This document shows positions 9,669 through 19,654 of a DNA stretch of 40,047 nucleotides, in pieces (within the stretch, counting starts at the first letter, position 1; each line of letters opens with the position of its first letter). This DNA is from an uncultured Prochlorococcus sp. Its GTDB lineage: Bacteria; Cyanobacteriota; Cyanobacteriia; PCC-6307; Cyanobiaceae. Both the position numbers and the translations under genes were made by a program. The stretch spans positions 1-40,047 of the forward strand of contig CACJCK010000012.1 in the NCBI GenBank assembly GCA_902591865.1. The letters run 5' to 3'. Below the pieces are notes generated by a model that was given only the letters and a program-made list of their open reading frames with translations, was not told where the DNA came from and searched no databases.

Positions 9669-9734
9669 GTCTAAAATAAAGTTAGTTTAAAGAATCGTTA
9701 ATTTGAATTAATATTAGATTAACTAAATAATATT

Positions 9735-11045
9735 ATGGCCAATATTTTTGAAGTTCTTCAGCCAGGAAATGATCTTTTAGAAAAAGCTGATCAAGTTCGT
9801 TTGGCATCAATAAAAATAAGTCAGACTGAAAATCATAAAAGAATTAAAGCCTTAAATTTTATGGCTGATTACCTTGAAAAATATGCTAATGAAATATTAG
9901 AGGCTAATAATGAGGATTATTTAAGTGCTGAAAAAAAAGGCATTTCAAGGGCTTTACTCTCTAGATTAAAGTTATCAAAAGAAAAACTAAATTCAGGAAT
10001 TGAAGGAGTAAGAAAAGTTGGAGACTTGGCTGATCCTGTAAATCAAGTTCAAATTAAAAGAGAGCTTTCAAAGGGATTGATCTTAGAAAGAAAAACTGTG
10101 CCAATCGGAGTCTTAGGGGTTATTTTTGAATCAAGGCCAGATGCTGTGATGCAGATTAGTTCTTTAGCAATAAGATCAGGAAATGGAGTAATGCTAAAAG
10201 GTGGTAGTGAAGCCAATTTAACAAATACTGCAATAGTCAAAGCATTGCGAGCAGGTTTAAATGAATCAGGTCTTGATAAAAATGCAATATGTTTACTTAC
10301 AAGCAGAAAAGATAGCATGTCGATGTTAAATCTTGAGAAATATATTAATTTAATAATTCCTAGAGGAAGTAATGAATTAGTTAAATTTATTCAGGAGAAT
10401 ACAAGAATTCCTGTGCTAGGTCATGCTGATGGGATTTGTCATTTGTTTATAGATACTGAGGCAAATCTCGAGATGGCTTTATCAGTCGCATTAGACAGTA
10501 AAATTCAATATCCTGCGGCATGTAATGCTATTGAAACTTTATTAGTCCATAAAGATATCGCACCAGTTTTTCTAAAGAAGGCCATACCTCTTTTTAATTC
10601 TAATGATGTTAAATTAATTGGAGATAAAAGATCAGTTGAATTGGGGTTAAAGTATGAGGCTACCGTAGAAGATTGGCAAACTGAATATTTAGATTTAATC
10701 TTATCGATAAAAATTGTTAATGATCTCGAGGAGGCAATAACACATATTCAAAAATACAGTTCAAAACATACAGATGGAATAATTACTGAAAATTTAAGTA
10801 CTGCTAATAAATTTATGAATGTAGTTGATAGTGCAGGTGTTTTTCATAATTGCTCGACTAGATTTGCAGATGGGTTTAGATATGGATTAGGAGCTGAAGT
10901 AGGGATATCCACTCAAACTCTTCCCCCAAGGGGACCTGTAGGCCTAGAGGGTCTGGTTACATATAAATATTTCCTAAAAGGGCATGGGAATATAGTTGAT
11001 GATTTTTCGTCAGGAAAGGCTGTCTACACTCATAAGGACCTTTAA
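9735..11045 (+). CDS. proA: Gamma-glutamyl phosphate reductase
   Basis: ProA reduces gamma-glutamyl phosphate with NADPH to glutamate-5-semialdehyde, the second step of proline synthesis, in the cytosol. The 436-residue length is normal. The aldehyde-dehydrogenase fold is recognisable from the cofactor-binding region (PIGVLGVIFESRPDAVMQ at about 123-140 and MLKGGSEA) and the catalytic Cys263 in YPAACNAIETLL. The C-terminus has the family's THxDGI-like segment (KHTDGIITEN) and RFADGFRYGLGAEVGISTQ. It is followed after only 11 bases by folB, implying a shared transcript. The proB kinase gene is not in this window. No Shine-Dalgarno sequence is obvious before the ATG. Confidence 0.97.
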   Translation: MANIFEVLQPGNDLLEKADQVRLASIKISQTENHKRIKALNFMADYLEKYANEILEANNEDYLSAEKKGISRALLSRLKLSKEKLNSGIEGVRKVGDLADPVNQVQIKRELSKGLILERKTVPIGVLGVIFESRPDAVMQISSLAIRSGNGVMLKGGSEANLTNTAIVKALRAGLNESGLDKNAICLLTSRKDSMSMLNLEKYINLIIPRGSNELVKFIQENTRIPVLGHADGICHLFIDTEANLEMALSVALDSKIQYPAACNAIETLLVHKDIAPVFLKKAIPLFNSNDVKLIGDKRSVELGLKYEATVEDWQTEYLDLILSIKIVNDLEEAITHIQKYSSKHTDGIITENLSTANKFMNVVDSAGVFHNCSTRFADGFRYGLGAEVGISTQTLPPRGPVGLEGLVTYKYFLKGHGNIVDDFSSGKAVYTHKDL

Positions 11046-11056
11046 ATTTCTTTAAG

Positions 11057-11419
11057 ATGGAAACATTTTTAAAAATTGAGAATATTAAACTTTGGGCTAG
11101 AGTGGGTCTTCTTGATGAAGAAAGGGAATTAGGACAACTATTTAGTTTGGATATATTTTTGTGGACTGATTTTGGAAAGTGTACTGAAAATGATGATATT
11201 AAAAAAACAGTTGACTATTCAAAATTAGTTGAAATTTTAAAAGGTCAATCAAAGAAAATATATTGTTTTACAATCGAAAAATACTCAAACGCAATTTTAG
11301 AAATCATTGATAGTGAATTTAAGCTTTCGAAAATTAAAATTATTTTGACAAAATGTAATCCTCCAATAATTGGTTTTGACGGGAAGGTGTCAATAGTAAG
11401 AATTCTTGAAAATAAGTAA
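11057..11419 (+). CDS. folB: Dihydroneopterin aldolase
   Basis: FolB cleaves 7,8-dihydroneopterin to 6-hydroxymethyl-7,8-dihydropterin and glycolaldehyde in folate synthesis. At 120 residues it has the usual size of this small octameric enzyme. Family features seen are the opening strand KIENIKLWARVGLLDEE, with the pterin-contact acid in the loop near residue 22; VDYSKLVEIL; Glu74 in FTIEKYSNAI, the pterin anchor; and Lys99 in ILTKCNPPI, the catalytic lysine. It is tightly packed between proA (11 bases) and the lipase-like gene (5 bases), so the three are likely one operon despite unrelated roles. Confidence 0.93.
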   Translation: METFLKIENIKLWARVGLLDEERELGQLFSLDIFLWTDFGKCTENDDIKKTVDYSKLVEILKGQSKKIYCFTIEKYSNAILEIIDSEFKLSKIKIILTKCNPPIIGFDGKVSIVRILENK

Positions 11420-11424
11420 AAGTT

Positions 11425-12018
11425 TTGAAAAAAAGAAATCCTATTATATTAATTCACGGTCTTTGGAATACTTCAAGTATTTTTTCTTTTATCACCTCTA
11501 AACTTGATGAAATTGGGATTGAATATTTTACCCCAACTCTTAATCATTCGTATGGAATGACTTCAATTATTGATTTAACAAATAAATTAAACGAATTAAT
11601 TTTGGAGAAATACGGTTTAGAAAAAGAAATAGATATTTTAGGGTTTTCTATGGGAGGCATAATTGGTAGGTGCTGGCTTCAAAAATTTAATGGATATAAA
11701 AGAACAAGAAGATTAATATCTATAGGTTCCCCCCACAAAGGAACATTGATGGCTCAATTAATACCTAAATACCCTTTTAGAGGGATATCAGAAATGAAAA
11801 TAAGTAGTAATTTTTTGAGAGAACTTGCAAATAATGATTTTTTCCTTGAACATATCGAGTGTATAAATTTTTTTACTTATTGGGATCTAATGGTTTTCCC
11901 TAGCTGGTGGACTAATTTAGATTTTGGGAAAAAAATATCAGTAAAAGTATATAAACATAGAAATCTTGTTAGAAATAAATCTGTGGTTAATAAAATTATG
12001 GATGAAATTATTATGTAG
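11425..12018 (+). CDS. Lipase-like alpha/beta hydrolase (PGAP1/triacylglycerol lipase type)
   Basis: A compact 197-residue hydrolase. The N-terminal strand and oxyanion-hole motif ILIHGLWNTSS (about 8-18), nucleophile elbow GFSMGG with Ser75, and the following ISIGSPHKGT (99-107) are typical of lipases that resemble PGAP1 and LipA. Likely triad partners are Asp154 (YWDLMVFP) and His178 (YKHRN). There is no signal peptide, so it probably acts in the cytosol or at the membrane face; the natural substrate is unknown. The start is TTG at 11425, five bases after folB stops; no in-frame ATG exists before the first conserved strand. Its 3' end overlaps the convergent M3 peptidase gene by 8 bases. 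Confidence 0.85.
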   Translation: MKKRNPIILIHGLWNTSSIFSFITSKLDEIGIEYFTPTLNHSYGMTSIIDLTNKLNELILEKYGLEKEIDILGFSMGGIIGRCWLQKFNGYKRTRRLISIGSPHKGTLMAQLIPKYPFRGISEMKISSNFLRELANNDFFLEHIECINFFTYWDLMVFPSWWTNLDFGKKISVKVYKHRNLVRNKSVVNKIMDEIIM

Positions 12019-14098
12019 CTCCAGATAAACCTAGGTGTCTTATTAAGGAATCTGTTTGTGGCTCTCTTCCCCTGAATAGTTTGAATATGTCTAATGGAGG
12101 CAAGCTCCCCCCCATACTAAGTATTGTATCTTTAAATTTATTTCCTATAAACTTTAAATCTTCAGAGTTTTCTAGATCAGCTTCTTCGAACATTGAAAAA
12201 GCATCAGCACTCAGAACTTCCGCCCATTTATATGAGTAATATCCTGCAGAATATCCGCCTGCAAATATATGACTAAAACAACAAAGAAATTGATCTTCTT
12301 GAATTGGTTCAATAACAGTAGTTTGTTTTGCAATTTCTCTTCTTATTTCATCTGCTGTTTTACCTTTGTTTTTATCAATACTACTGTGCAATCTGAGGTC
12401 TGTAATTGCGAAATGTATTTGTCTAAGAGTAGACATACCACAATTAAAAGTTCTATTCTTCAGGAGCTTCTCAAAATTCTCATCGGATAATTTTTCTCCT
12501 GTTTTGTAGTGCTTAGCAATATTCATAAGTGTATTTTTATGGAAACACCAGTTTTCCATAAATTGACTTGGAAGTTCGACTGCATCCCATTCAACGTTGT
12601 TGATGCCAGCTGCTTGAGGAAGATTTACAGTAGTAAGCATGTGTTGAAGACCATGCCCAAATTCATGGAATAGTGTCTGAACTTCTTCAAAACTCATCAA
12701 ACTAGGTTTATCTTTTGATGGCGGTGTCTGATTACAAATGAGATAAGCTACAGGGAGGGTCTTTTTGCCAACATTATTTTTATTCAAACATTCATCCATC
12801 CAAGCCCCTCCTCTCTTTGATTCAGGCCTCGAATATGGATCGAGGTAAAATGATGCTATTTTTGTATCTTCTTTGTTGAGGATATTAAAAAATAAAACGT
12901 CATCATTCCACAGAGGTGCCTCATCAGTTGCCTCCACTACTTTAATTTCAAAAAGATTTTCACTTAATTTAAATAAACCTTTTAAAACATCATTTAGTGG
13001 GAACCAAGGTCTCAAAGACTCTTGATCCAAATTGAGCTTTTCCTTCCTAAGAAGTTCGGACCAATAACTAACATCCCATGGTTCGATATTCTGTGATTTT
13101 GAAAACCCATTAGCTTTAGAAAACTTTTCGAGCGTTTCTAATTCAATTTTTGCAGTTTTGAATGCTGGTTTTCTCAATTCTTCTAAAAGTTTTTCAACAT
13201 TATTAATTTCTTTCGCCATTTTCGTTGACAAACTTAGATCTGCCCAACTTTTATAACCGAGAAGATTAGCCTGTTTAGTTCTAAGAGATAATATCTCTTC
13301 AATGATTTGAGAATTATTTTTTTCTCCTTGAGACGCTCTACTAACGAATGCCTTATATAGTTTCTCTCTTAGGTTACGGTCGGTGGCATATGTCATAAAT
13401 GAAGTATAAGTTGGAATATCCAGACTTAATTTCCAAGGACCATTGTTGAAATCAACTTCCTTATCTTTTTCTAAATGGTTTTGTGCAGAAATTGCCATCA
13501 ATTCAAGTACCCGTTCAGGAAGACCATCGACTTCAGATTTTTTATTTAATATTAAAAACCATTTATTATTCGCATCAAGAACATTATTGCTGAAATCTGT
13601 TGATAGCTTTCCAAGCTTTTCTGAAATGTTGTTAAATTCTTCTTGATCATTATTTTGTAATGAAATTCCCCTATGTTGCATCTTTATAATTTCTTTATCT
13701 AAAATTCTTTTTTTGATTTGATCAAAGTTTTTTGTCTCTTTAAGCTTGACTAAAGAATTGTAAATTATCCTACTTTGTCCGAATTTATTACTTAAGTTGA
13801 TAATTTCTGGAAGAAATTTTGAATAAATATCTCTTAAACTTTCAGAATTATTTACTGCATTTAGGTGACTAATTACTCCCCAACTCCATCTAAGAACTTC
13901 ATTGACTTCATTTAAGGGATTTATGACATTGTCCCAATTTAAATCATTTTGAATCAAATAGTTAGATAAATTTTTCTCTATGTTTTTAAAATCTTCAGCT
14001 ATCTTTTCTAGTACTACTGGGAATTGTTTACTTATGGTTTCTGGAGTAAATTTATTAAATTCTGGTAATTCTCCATATTTAAAAATTGAGGTATCCAT
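12011..14098 (-). CDS. prlC: M3-family oligopeptidase (oligopeptidase A type)
   Basis: A cytosolic zinc metallopeptidase that degrades short peptides, including cleaved signal peptides in E. coli. At 695 residues its length matches oligopeptidase A. The zinc site is complete: HEFGH at residues 478-482 (ligands His478 and His482, catalytic Glu479) and Glu508 in the downstream VELPSQFMENW, the third ligand. The substrate-covering GGYSAGYYSYKW segment near the C-terminus, with the Tyr residues that stabilise the transition state, is also present. The gene starts 13 bases after ndhD and is the last of the long minus-strand run. Its stop codon lies inside the convergent hydrolase gene, an 8-base overlap. 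The symbol follows E. coli; prlC/opdA naming in cyanobacteria varies. Confidence 0.93.
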   Translation of the reverse strand: MDTSIFKYGELPEFNKFTPETISKQFPVVLEKIAEDFKNIEKNLSNYLIQNDLNWDNVINPLNEVNEVLRWSWGVISHLNAVNNSESLRDIYSKFLPEIINLSNKFGQSRIIYNSLVKLKETKNFDQIKKRILDKEIIKMQHRGISLQNNDQEEFNNISEKLGKLSTDFSNNVLDANNKWFLILNKKSEVDGLPERVLELMAISAQNHLEKDKEVDFNNGPWKLSLDIPTYTSFMTYATDRNLREKLYKAFVSRASQGEKNNSQIIEEILSLRTKQANLLGYKSWADLSLSTKMAKEINNVEKLLEELRKPAFKTAKIELETLEKFSKANGFSKSQNIEPWDVSYWSELLRKEKLNLDQESLRPWFPLNDVLKGLFKLSENLFEIKVVEATDEAPLWNDDVLFFNILNKEDTKIASFYLDPYSRPESKRGGAWMDECLNKNNVGKKTLPVAYLICNQTPPSKDKPSLMSFEEVQTLFHEFGHGLQHMLTTVNLPQAAGINNVEWDAVELPSQFMENWCFHKNTLMNIAKHYKTGEKLSDENFEKLLKNRTFNCGMSTLRQIHFAITDLRLHSSIDKNKGKTADEIRREIAKQTTVIEPIQEDQFLCCFSHIFAGGYSAGYYSYKWAEVLSADAFSMFEEADLENSEDLKFIGNKFKDTILSMGGSLPPLDIFKLFRGREPQTDSLIRHLGLSGAT

Positions 14099-14111
14099 TT
14101 ATTAAAGTAAT

Positions 14112-15653
14112 TTAATTAACTAAATTAGGTATTAACCCAACTAACTTAGCTAGAGTGAGCTGCTGACTGAGAGCATTCGTTGAAGATTCGTATAGATTTA
14201 TAGCGATTTTTGGCCAAAAACCAATCACCAAAGTAGGCAACAATAAGCTCAAACCAATCGTCAATTCTCGACCGTTCATCTCTTTAACTGTTGCTAGTGC
14301 AGGAATCCTAGGGCCAAAGAATACTCTTCTACACATTGAAAGTAGATATATTGGTGTTAGAACTAAACCTACAGCTGCAATAAGAATAGTGATCGATCTA
14401 AAAATAGAACTGAAGCCTTCTTGACTAGTGATTCCTAAAAACACAGTTATTTCACTTATAAATCCGCTCATCCCAGGTAGTGCTAGGGATGCCAAAGAAC
14501 TTGCCAAGAAAAAAGCAAAAGTTATTGGCAAGACCTTTGCCAAACCGCCCATATTCGGTATCGAAAGAGTATTTGTTCTTTCATAGAATGAGCCCGTAAC
14601 AAAAAACATAGCTGCAGCGATAAGTCCGTGACTGATCATTTGGAGCATTGCTCCGCTTATACCTAAAGCATCTACCGCTCCAATCCCTAAAAGAACAAAA
14701 CCCATATGGCTCACAGAGCTACATGCAATTCTCCTCTTAACATTATCTTGTGCAAATGCATTGAGAGCTCCGTAAATTATATTAATGATTCCAAGAATAA
14801 TTAACGCAGGTGCAATTTGAAGATGTACTTCAGGTAGTATTTGAACATTGAATCTTAAGAGAGCATAACCTCCCATTTTTAAGAGTATTCCAGCTAGTAA
14901 CATTGAAACTGGAGCATTTGCCTCTCCATGAGCATCGGGTAACCAAGTATGTAATGGAAAAATAGGAAGTTTTACGCCAAAACCAATTAAAAATCCTAAA
15001 TAAGACAATAAAGCTAGGCTACCTGTTACATGTTTATTGGTTAAATCGGTAATATTTAAAGTAAAGGTATCACCACTTAAGGCAAGTGCTAATCCACTTA
15101 TTAATATTAATAAAGAAGCTAAAGCTGTATAAAGAATGAATTTAGTGGCCGCATATAATTTCTTTTTTCCTCCCCAAATCGCAATAAGAAGATATACTGG
15201 AACTAATTCAAGTTCCCATGCCAAGAAAAATAATATAAAATCTTGAGAAAGGAAAACTAGTGCCTGTGCTGATGCTTGGACTAATAAAAGAGCAAAATAT
15301 AGATTAGATTTTTTATTAATTTTCCAACTAGCCGCAGCTGATAAAAATGTAATTAATCCGCTTAAAGCTACTAAAGGAGCAGATAATCCATCTACTCCAA
15401 GAGACCACTCTAAGCCTATTGATGGTAACCAGGAAACTCTTTCTACGAGTTGTAAAGAGCTATCTGAAGTATTAAATTTTTGAAAAAGAACGCCGATTAT
15501 TAGTAAAAAATCTATAAATAAAAAACTTAATGAGATATTTCTAGGGAGTGTATTATCTTCTCCTTCTTTTGAACTTAAGAAAGGCATTATTAATGCCCCA
15601 ATTAAAGGCAGTAAAATAATAGAAGATAGCCAAGGAAAAGATTCTAAATTCAT
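14112..15653 (-). CDS. ndhD: NAD(P)H-quinone oxidoreductase subunit 4 (NDH-1 chain M)
   Basis: NdhD is a proton-pumping antiporter-like membrane subunit of thylakoid NDH-1, used in cyclic and respiratory electron flow. The 513-residue product is almost all membrane helices, about 14. It contains the conserved proton-channel segments: a lysine/glutamate helix with [17 protein letters not shown] (the essential Glu of helix 5), [21 protein letters not shown] sequence ([17 protein letters not shown]), and [18 protein letters not shown]. These identify NdhD/NuoM rather than NdhF or NdhB. It appears to be the constitutive NdhD1-type, but paralogue choice needs a tree. It lies 79 bases downstream of thrB and 13 bases upstream of the M3 peptidase gene. 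No other ndh gene is nearby. Confidence 0.95.
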   Translation of the reverse strand: MNLESFPWLSSIILLPLIGALIMPFLSSKEGEDNTLPRNISLSFLFIDFLLIIGVLFQKFNTSDSSLQLVERVSWLPSIGLEWSLGVDGLSAPLVALSGLITFLSAAASWKINKKSNLYFALLLVQASAQALVFLSQDFILFFLAWELELVPVYLLIAIWGGKKKLYAATKFILYTALASLLILISGLALALSGDTFTLNITDLTNKHVTGSLALLSYLGFLIGFGVKLPIFPLHTWLPDAHGEANAPVSMLLAGILLKMGGYALLRFNVQILPEVHLQIAPALIILGIINIIYGALNAFAQDNVKRRIACSSVSHMGFVLLGIGAVDALGISGAMLQMISHGLIAAAMFFVTGSFYERTNTLSIPNMGGLAKVLPITFAFFLASSLASLALPGMSGFISEITVFLGITSQEGFSSIFRSITILIAAVGLVLTPIYLLSMCRRVFFGPRIPALATVKEMNGRELTIGLSLLLPTLVIGFWPKIAINLYESSTNALSQQLTLAKLVGLIPNLVN

Positions 15654-15732
15654 TTATGTAATGAATAATTTTTTTATTCTAGTTGAAGTTGTACTAGCTT
15701 GAGACTATAACATTAAAAATGCCTAAGTAAAA

Positions 15733-16680
15733 CTACTTAGCAGAGATAGTACTAAATTGGCTACCTGTTGTTTGTACGTTTAAGAATGGTGCTCTGCTAG
15801 CTACACCCGACTTTTCCCAAGCTTTCACCATCGCTTGACTGATGTCTTTACCATTTTCTTTTTTACACAAAGCTAAGATACTTGGCCCGGCTCCACTAAT
15901 TGCGCATCCTAGTGCACCTGCATTTAGTGCGGCATCTTTGACTTCTAGTCCCCCTTTAATAAGTTTCCATCTGTAGGGTTCATGTAGCCTATCAAACATT
16001 CCCTCTTTTATAAGTTCCGCATTTCCTGCTTTTAAGCCGTTTAGTAATAAGGTAAGTGCCCCCATATTTGTAACTGCATCGGATATGGGTACATTCTTGG
16101 GCATAACCTTTCTTGCTTCACTTGTGCTTAGACGAATTGCAGGTATTGCTACAACAGCTTTAATTGAATCGTGCCAATCACATCTAATGATTCTCCATCT
16201 TTGAGAAGAAGACCTAGCTGTCAAACAAAGCCCACCCAGAAGAGAGGGAACTACATTATCAGGATGACCTTCTATATCAATGGCAAGTTCAAGGAGTTTT
16301 TCTTTGGACAATGGAGAGTTCATTATTGCATTTGCTCCGATTAATCCAGCAACTATTGCTGTAGCACTACTTCCAAGCCCGCGTGCAGGTGGCACTGCTA
16401 ACTTAACTCTTGCTTCAAGTGCAAAAGGGTTCATATTTGCGCTCTCCAATACTTTCTGAGCTGCTCTAAAAACTAAGTTTTCAGGTCCTCCTCTTAAGTG
16501 ATTACCATCTGTGCTTTCCATTATTAAATCAAATCTATCTCCACCACCCTCAATTCTGGTAAAAATAAACTCATTATACAAATCTAATGCTGCTCCAAGA
16601 CAATCAAATCCAGGCCCTAAATTGGCAGTTGTGGAAGGTACTGTTACCCTTATTTTTTTACCTACTTCAGGAATAAACAT
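15733..16680 (-). CDS. thrB: Homoserine kinase
   Basis: ThrB phosphorylates L-homoserine to O-phosphohomoserine, the committed step toward threonine. The 315-residue product is a GHMP kinase: N-terminal substrate motif PSTTANLGPGFDCLG (15-29), ATP-binding PPARGLGSSATAIVAG (97-112) and the C-terminal GHMP motif GALGCAISGAGPSILAL. These three identify the family and the order is that of ThrB. It starts 9 bases after glk ends, in the same run as trpS and thrS, so threonine synthesis and threonyl-tRNA synthesis may be co-transcribed. The threonine synthase gene thrC is not here. ATG at 16680 fits the family N-terminus. Confidence 0.96.
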   Translation of the reverse strand: MFIPEVGKKIRVTVPSTTANLGPGFDCLGAALDLYNEFIFTRIEGGGDRFDLIMESTDGNHLRGGPENLVFRAAQKVLESANMNPFALEARVKLAVPPARGLGSSATAIVAGLIGANAIMNSPLSKEKLLELAIDIEGHPDNVVPSLLGGLCLTARSSSQRWRIIRCDWHDSIKAVVAIPAIRLSTSEARKVMPKNVPISDAVTNMGALTLLLNGLKAGNAELIKEGMFDRLHEPYRWKLIKGGLEVKDAALNAGALGCAISGAGPSILALCKKENGKDISQAMVKAWEKSGVASRAPFLNVQTTGSQFSTISAK

Positions 16681-16689
16681 TTTTTGTTT

Positions 16690-17724
16690 TTAAGTTTTTA
16701 AAAGCATTTTTGCTCTGCAGGCTGCACTAAAAAGTCCAAATTCTTCATCTAAAATTACTTTCATAGGTATTGTTTTAAGAATATCTTTTAATCTCCCCTT
16801 GTCGAAAAATTGTTTTAAAAATAAATCTGATTTAAAGTTTTTTAAGTGTTTTGATGCGGTACCTCCAGAAATCCATAACCCGCCAAAGCACAATTCTTGA
16901 AGAGCAACATCTCCTAATAAAGAGGCATAAGCGCCTAACCAAATCCTCTCAACTTCAATCATTAGCTGATCCCCTTCTTTAGAAAGATTACAAATTTTTC
17001 CAGGTAGTTCTTTTCTTGCAGTATCAAAATTTTTAATTTTTTTTAAATATTTTTGTAGAGGATGGTTTTGGGCATCAGGTTTGCTTAGTCTCCATTCGGC
17101 AATTCTTGATAAACCAGTGCCGCTAATAATTCTTTCACAAGATATCCTTTCAACTTTTAAGTAATTCTTAAGCCAAATTTTTAATTCCCATTCTAATTTT
17201 GACTTTGGGGAGTACTCAACATGACCACCTTCACTAGCTAAAACTTTTACCTTTTTTCCTGATATTATTCCTCTTGCAATGCCCAAACCAGTCCCCGCTC
17301 CAACAATGGCATGCAAATCATTATTAGCACCTTCAAAGTGGGATCCATTTTGTATAGTAGAATATTGATTTTTTTTTAAAAAAGGTATTCCATAAATTTG
17401 TACAGCGAAATCATTTATTAGCTCGCAGTTTTTAAAATTAAATTTGTTCTGTAAAGCATTTCCAGAAATATTCCATGACAAGTTAATGATTTTTGCTTTG
17501 TTATTAGATAAAGGACCAGCTACGGCAAAACATGCAGAAAAAGGATGAGTAATATTTTTGCATTCTTTTTTGAGAAAATCTTCTAGGATTAGTTCAAAAG
17601 AATCCCAATCAGACGATATATATTTCTTTTTGAATATTAACTTAGGCGAATTATTATTTATGTCTTTTTCGAAAATTCCTAATAAAACCTTTGTACCTCC
17701 TAAATCACAAGCGAGAAAATTCAT
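16690..17724 (-). CDS. glk: Glucokinase
   Basis: Glk phosphorylates glucose to glucose-6-phosphate with ATP. The 344-residue product has the family phosphate-1 motif ACDLGGTKVLLG (Asp7-Thr11), catalytic Asp105 in LINDFAVQIYG, the GAGTGLGIARGI loop (143-152), and the sugar-contact EGGH motif (165-168) typical of bacterial (non-ROK) glucokinases. The gene lies 10 bases after thrS and 9 before thrB. Prochlorococcus is known to take up glucose, and glycogen breakdown also releases some free glucose, either of which could feed this enzyme. No truncation or missing key residue was seen. The C-terminal region, ending AACRAKMLL, is family-like. Confidence 0.92.
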   Translation of the reverse strand: MNFLACDLGGTKVLLGIFEKDINNNSPKLIFKKKYISSDWDSFELILEDFLKKECKNITHPFSACFAVAGPLSNNKAKIINLSWNISGNALQNKFNFKNCELINDFAVQIYGIPFLKKNQYSTIQNGSHFEGANNDLHAIVGAGTGLGIARGIISGKKVKVLASEGGHVEYSPKSKLEWELKIWLKNYLKVERISCERIISGTGLSRIAEWRLSKPDAQNHPLQKYLKKIKNFDTARKELPGKICNLSKEGDQLMIEVERIWLGAYASLLGDVALQELCFGGLWISGGTASKHLKNFKSDLFLKQFFDKGRLKDILKTIPMKVILDEEFGLFSAACRAKMLLKT

Positions 17725-17734
17725 ATATTAGAAA

Positions 17735-19651
17735 TTATTCTGTTCTCCCTTTTTTTTCTATTAACTTATCCATTAATTTGCAAAGATTAGATAAATTGAA
17801 AATTCCTAAATTTCTTCCATTCAAGGCTCTTAAGGCGACTGAATCAATTTCCTCTTCTTTATCTCCAATAACAGCAATTAAAGGAACTCTCCCGAGAGTT
17901 GCCTCTCTTATTTTATATCCTATTTTTTCATTCCTAATATCAACTTTTGATCGATAACCATTATTATTTATTAATTCATTAAATTGTAAACATTTTTCAA
18001 TATTTCTATCAGTAATGCTTAATAAAATTATTTGATAAGGCGCAAGCCAAATTGGGAATTTTGCCTCATATTGTTCAATTAAAATTCCTATAAATCTTTC
18101 AAAGGATCCTAAAATTGCTCTATGTAACATAACTGGATTTCTTTTTTCATTATCAATATCTACATAAGTTGCATTTAATCTAATAGGCATTGAGAAATCA
18201 ACCTGAATTGTTCCGCATTGCCAAACTCTATTAAGACAATCTTTTAACGAGAATTCTATTTTTGGACCATAAAAAGCACCCTCCCCTGGTTGGAGTTCCC
18301 ATTTTAAATTCTTATTATCGAGAGCTTTTGTAAGAGCATCTTCTGATTTATCCCAAATCTCTTCACTACCTACCCTTTGTTCAGGACGAGTTGATAATTT
18401 GATAATGATTTCATCAAAACCAAAAGTTTTATAAACCTCGAAAACAAGATCTATAAAAATAGATACCTCTTCTTGAATTTGCTCTTCTGTACAAAATATG
18501 TGCGCATCATCTTGAGTAAAGTTTCTAACTCTCATTAAGCCGTGTAGAGCACCAGAGGGCTCATTTCTGTGACAAGAACCAAATTCAGCAAGACGAATTG
18601 GTAAATCCTTATAACTTTTTAAACCTTGATTAAATACTTGAATATGGCATGGACAATTCATTGGTTTAATAGCATAAGTTCGATTTTCTGATGCAGTAGT
18701 GAACATATCGTCTCTAAATTTTTCCCAATGACCGGATTTTTCCCAGAGAGATTTATCAACAGCTTGTGGGGTTTTTATTTCTAAATAATCATTTTTTTGA
18801 AGTATTTCTCTTATGTATTTTTCCAGTACTTGGTAGATTGTCCATCCATTTGGATGCCAAAAAATCATTCCTGGAGATTCTTCTTGGATATGAAATAGTG
18901 AATGTTTTTTCCCAAGTTTTCTATGATCTCTTTTTTCCGCCTCTTCAATTCTTGTTAAATAATCTTTGAGTTCTTTTTCTTGAGCCCATGCAGTTCCATA
19001 TATTCTCTGTAATGATTCATTCTCACTATTACCTCTCCAGTATGAGCCAGATAATTTAAGTAACTTAAAATGTCTTAAATGTCTTGTGTTGGGTACGTGA
19101 GGCCCTCTACACATGTCGATATATTCTTCGTGCTTGTATAAATTTATGGGACCTTCTTCAGGAATTTCTTCAATTATTCGTAATTTAAAAGTCTCATTTC
19201 TTTCTTTAAAAGCTTGAATTGCCTCTTCTTTAGAGACTTGTAAAATTTCAACGTCATAGTTTGTTTTTATTAATTTATTAATTCTATTTTCGATTTTTAT
19301 TAAATCTTCAGGAGTAAATCTGTATTCGGAAAAAATATCGTAATAAAAACCATCTTCAATTACAGGCCCAATCGCCATTTTAATATCAGAGTAAATTTGT
19401 TTAACTGCATGACCAATGAGGTGAGCAAAGGAATGTCTTATTATTTCAATGCCCTCTTTATCTTTTGAAGTGATGATAACAACTTTGGAATCTTTATTTA
19501 TAGGAATTGTTGCATCTATAAGAACATCATTTACCTTTCCAGCAATTGTTGCTTTTGCTAATCCAGCGCCTATACTCTTGGCAATTTCTAGAATAGTTAC
19601 AGATTTTTCGAAAACTTTTTTGGAACCATCAGGTAAGGTAATTATTGGCAT
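17735..19651 (-). CDS. thrS: Threonyl-tRNA synthetase
   Basis: A class II synthetase that charges tRNA-Thr. The 638-residue length is standard and all domains are present in order: TGS (about 1-62), editing/SAD domain with [13 protein letters not shown] (about 86-98; His pair of the editing site) and the later CRGPHV motif (about 181-186), catalytic core with zinc-ligand Cys in [10 protein letters not shown], motif 2 ([22 protein letters not shown]), motif 3 ([20 protein letters not shown]), and the C-terminal anticodon-binding domain. It begins 3 bases after trpS ends, so the two synthetases are almost certainly one transcript. No T-box leader is expected in this lineage and none is visible. 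Confidence 0.98.
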   Translation of the reverse strand: MPIITLPDGSKKVFEKSVTILEIAKSIGAGLAKATIAGKVNDVLIDATIPINKDSKVVIITSKDKEGIEIIRHSFAHLIGHAVKQIYSDIKMAIGPVIEDGFYYDIFSEYRFTPEDLIKIENRINKLIKTNYDVEILQVSKEEAIQAFKERNETFKLRIIEEIPEEGPINLYKHEEYIDMCRGPHVPNTRHLRHFKLLKLSGSYWRGNSENESLQRIYGTAWAQEKELKDYLTRIEEAEKRDHRKLGKKHSLFHIQEESPGMIFWHPNGWTIYQVLEKYIREILQKNDYLEIKTPQAVDKSLWEKSGHWEKFRDDMFTTASENRTYAIKPMNCPCHIQVFNQGLKSYKDLPIRLAEFGSCHRNEPSGALHGLMRVRNFTQDDAHIFCTEEQIQEEVSIFIDLVFEVYKTFGFDEIIIKLSTRPEQRVGSEEIWDKSEDALTKALDNKNLKWELQPGEGAFYGPKIEFSLKDCLNRVWQCGTIQVDFSMPIRLNATYVDIDNEKRNPVMLHRAILGSFERFIGILIEQYEAKFPIWLAPYQIILLSITDRNIEKCLQFNELINNNGYRSKVDIRNEKIGYKIREATLGRVPLIAVIGDKEEEIDSVALRALNGRNLGIFNLSNLCKLMDKLIEKKGRTE

Positions 19652-19654
19652 AAT

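Noticed and set aside
9669..9734. Possible terminator between the TamB-like gene and proA
   Set aside because: Only AT-rich, imperfect inverted repeats with no GC stem or U-tract; not enough to call.
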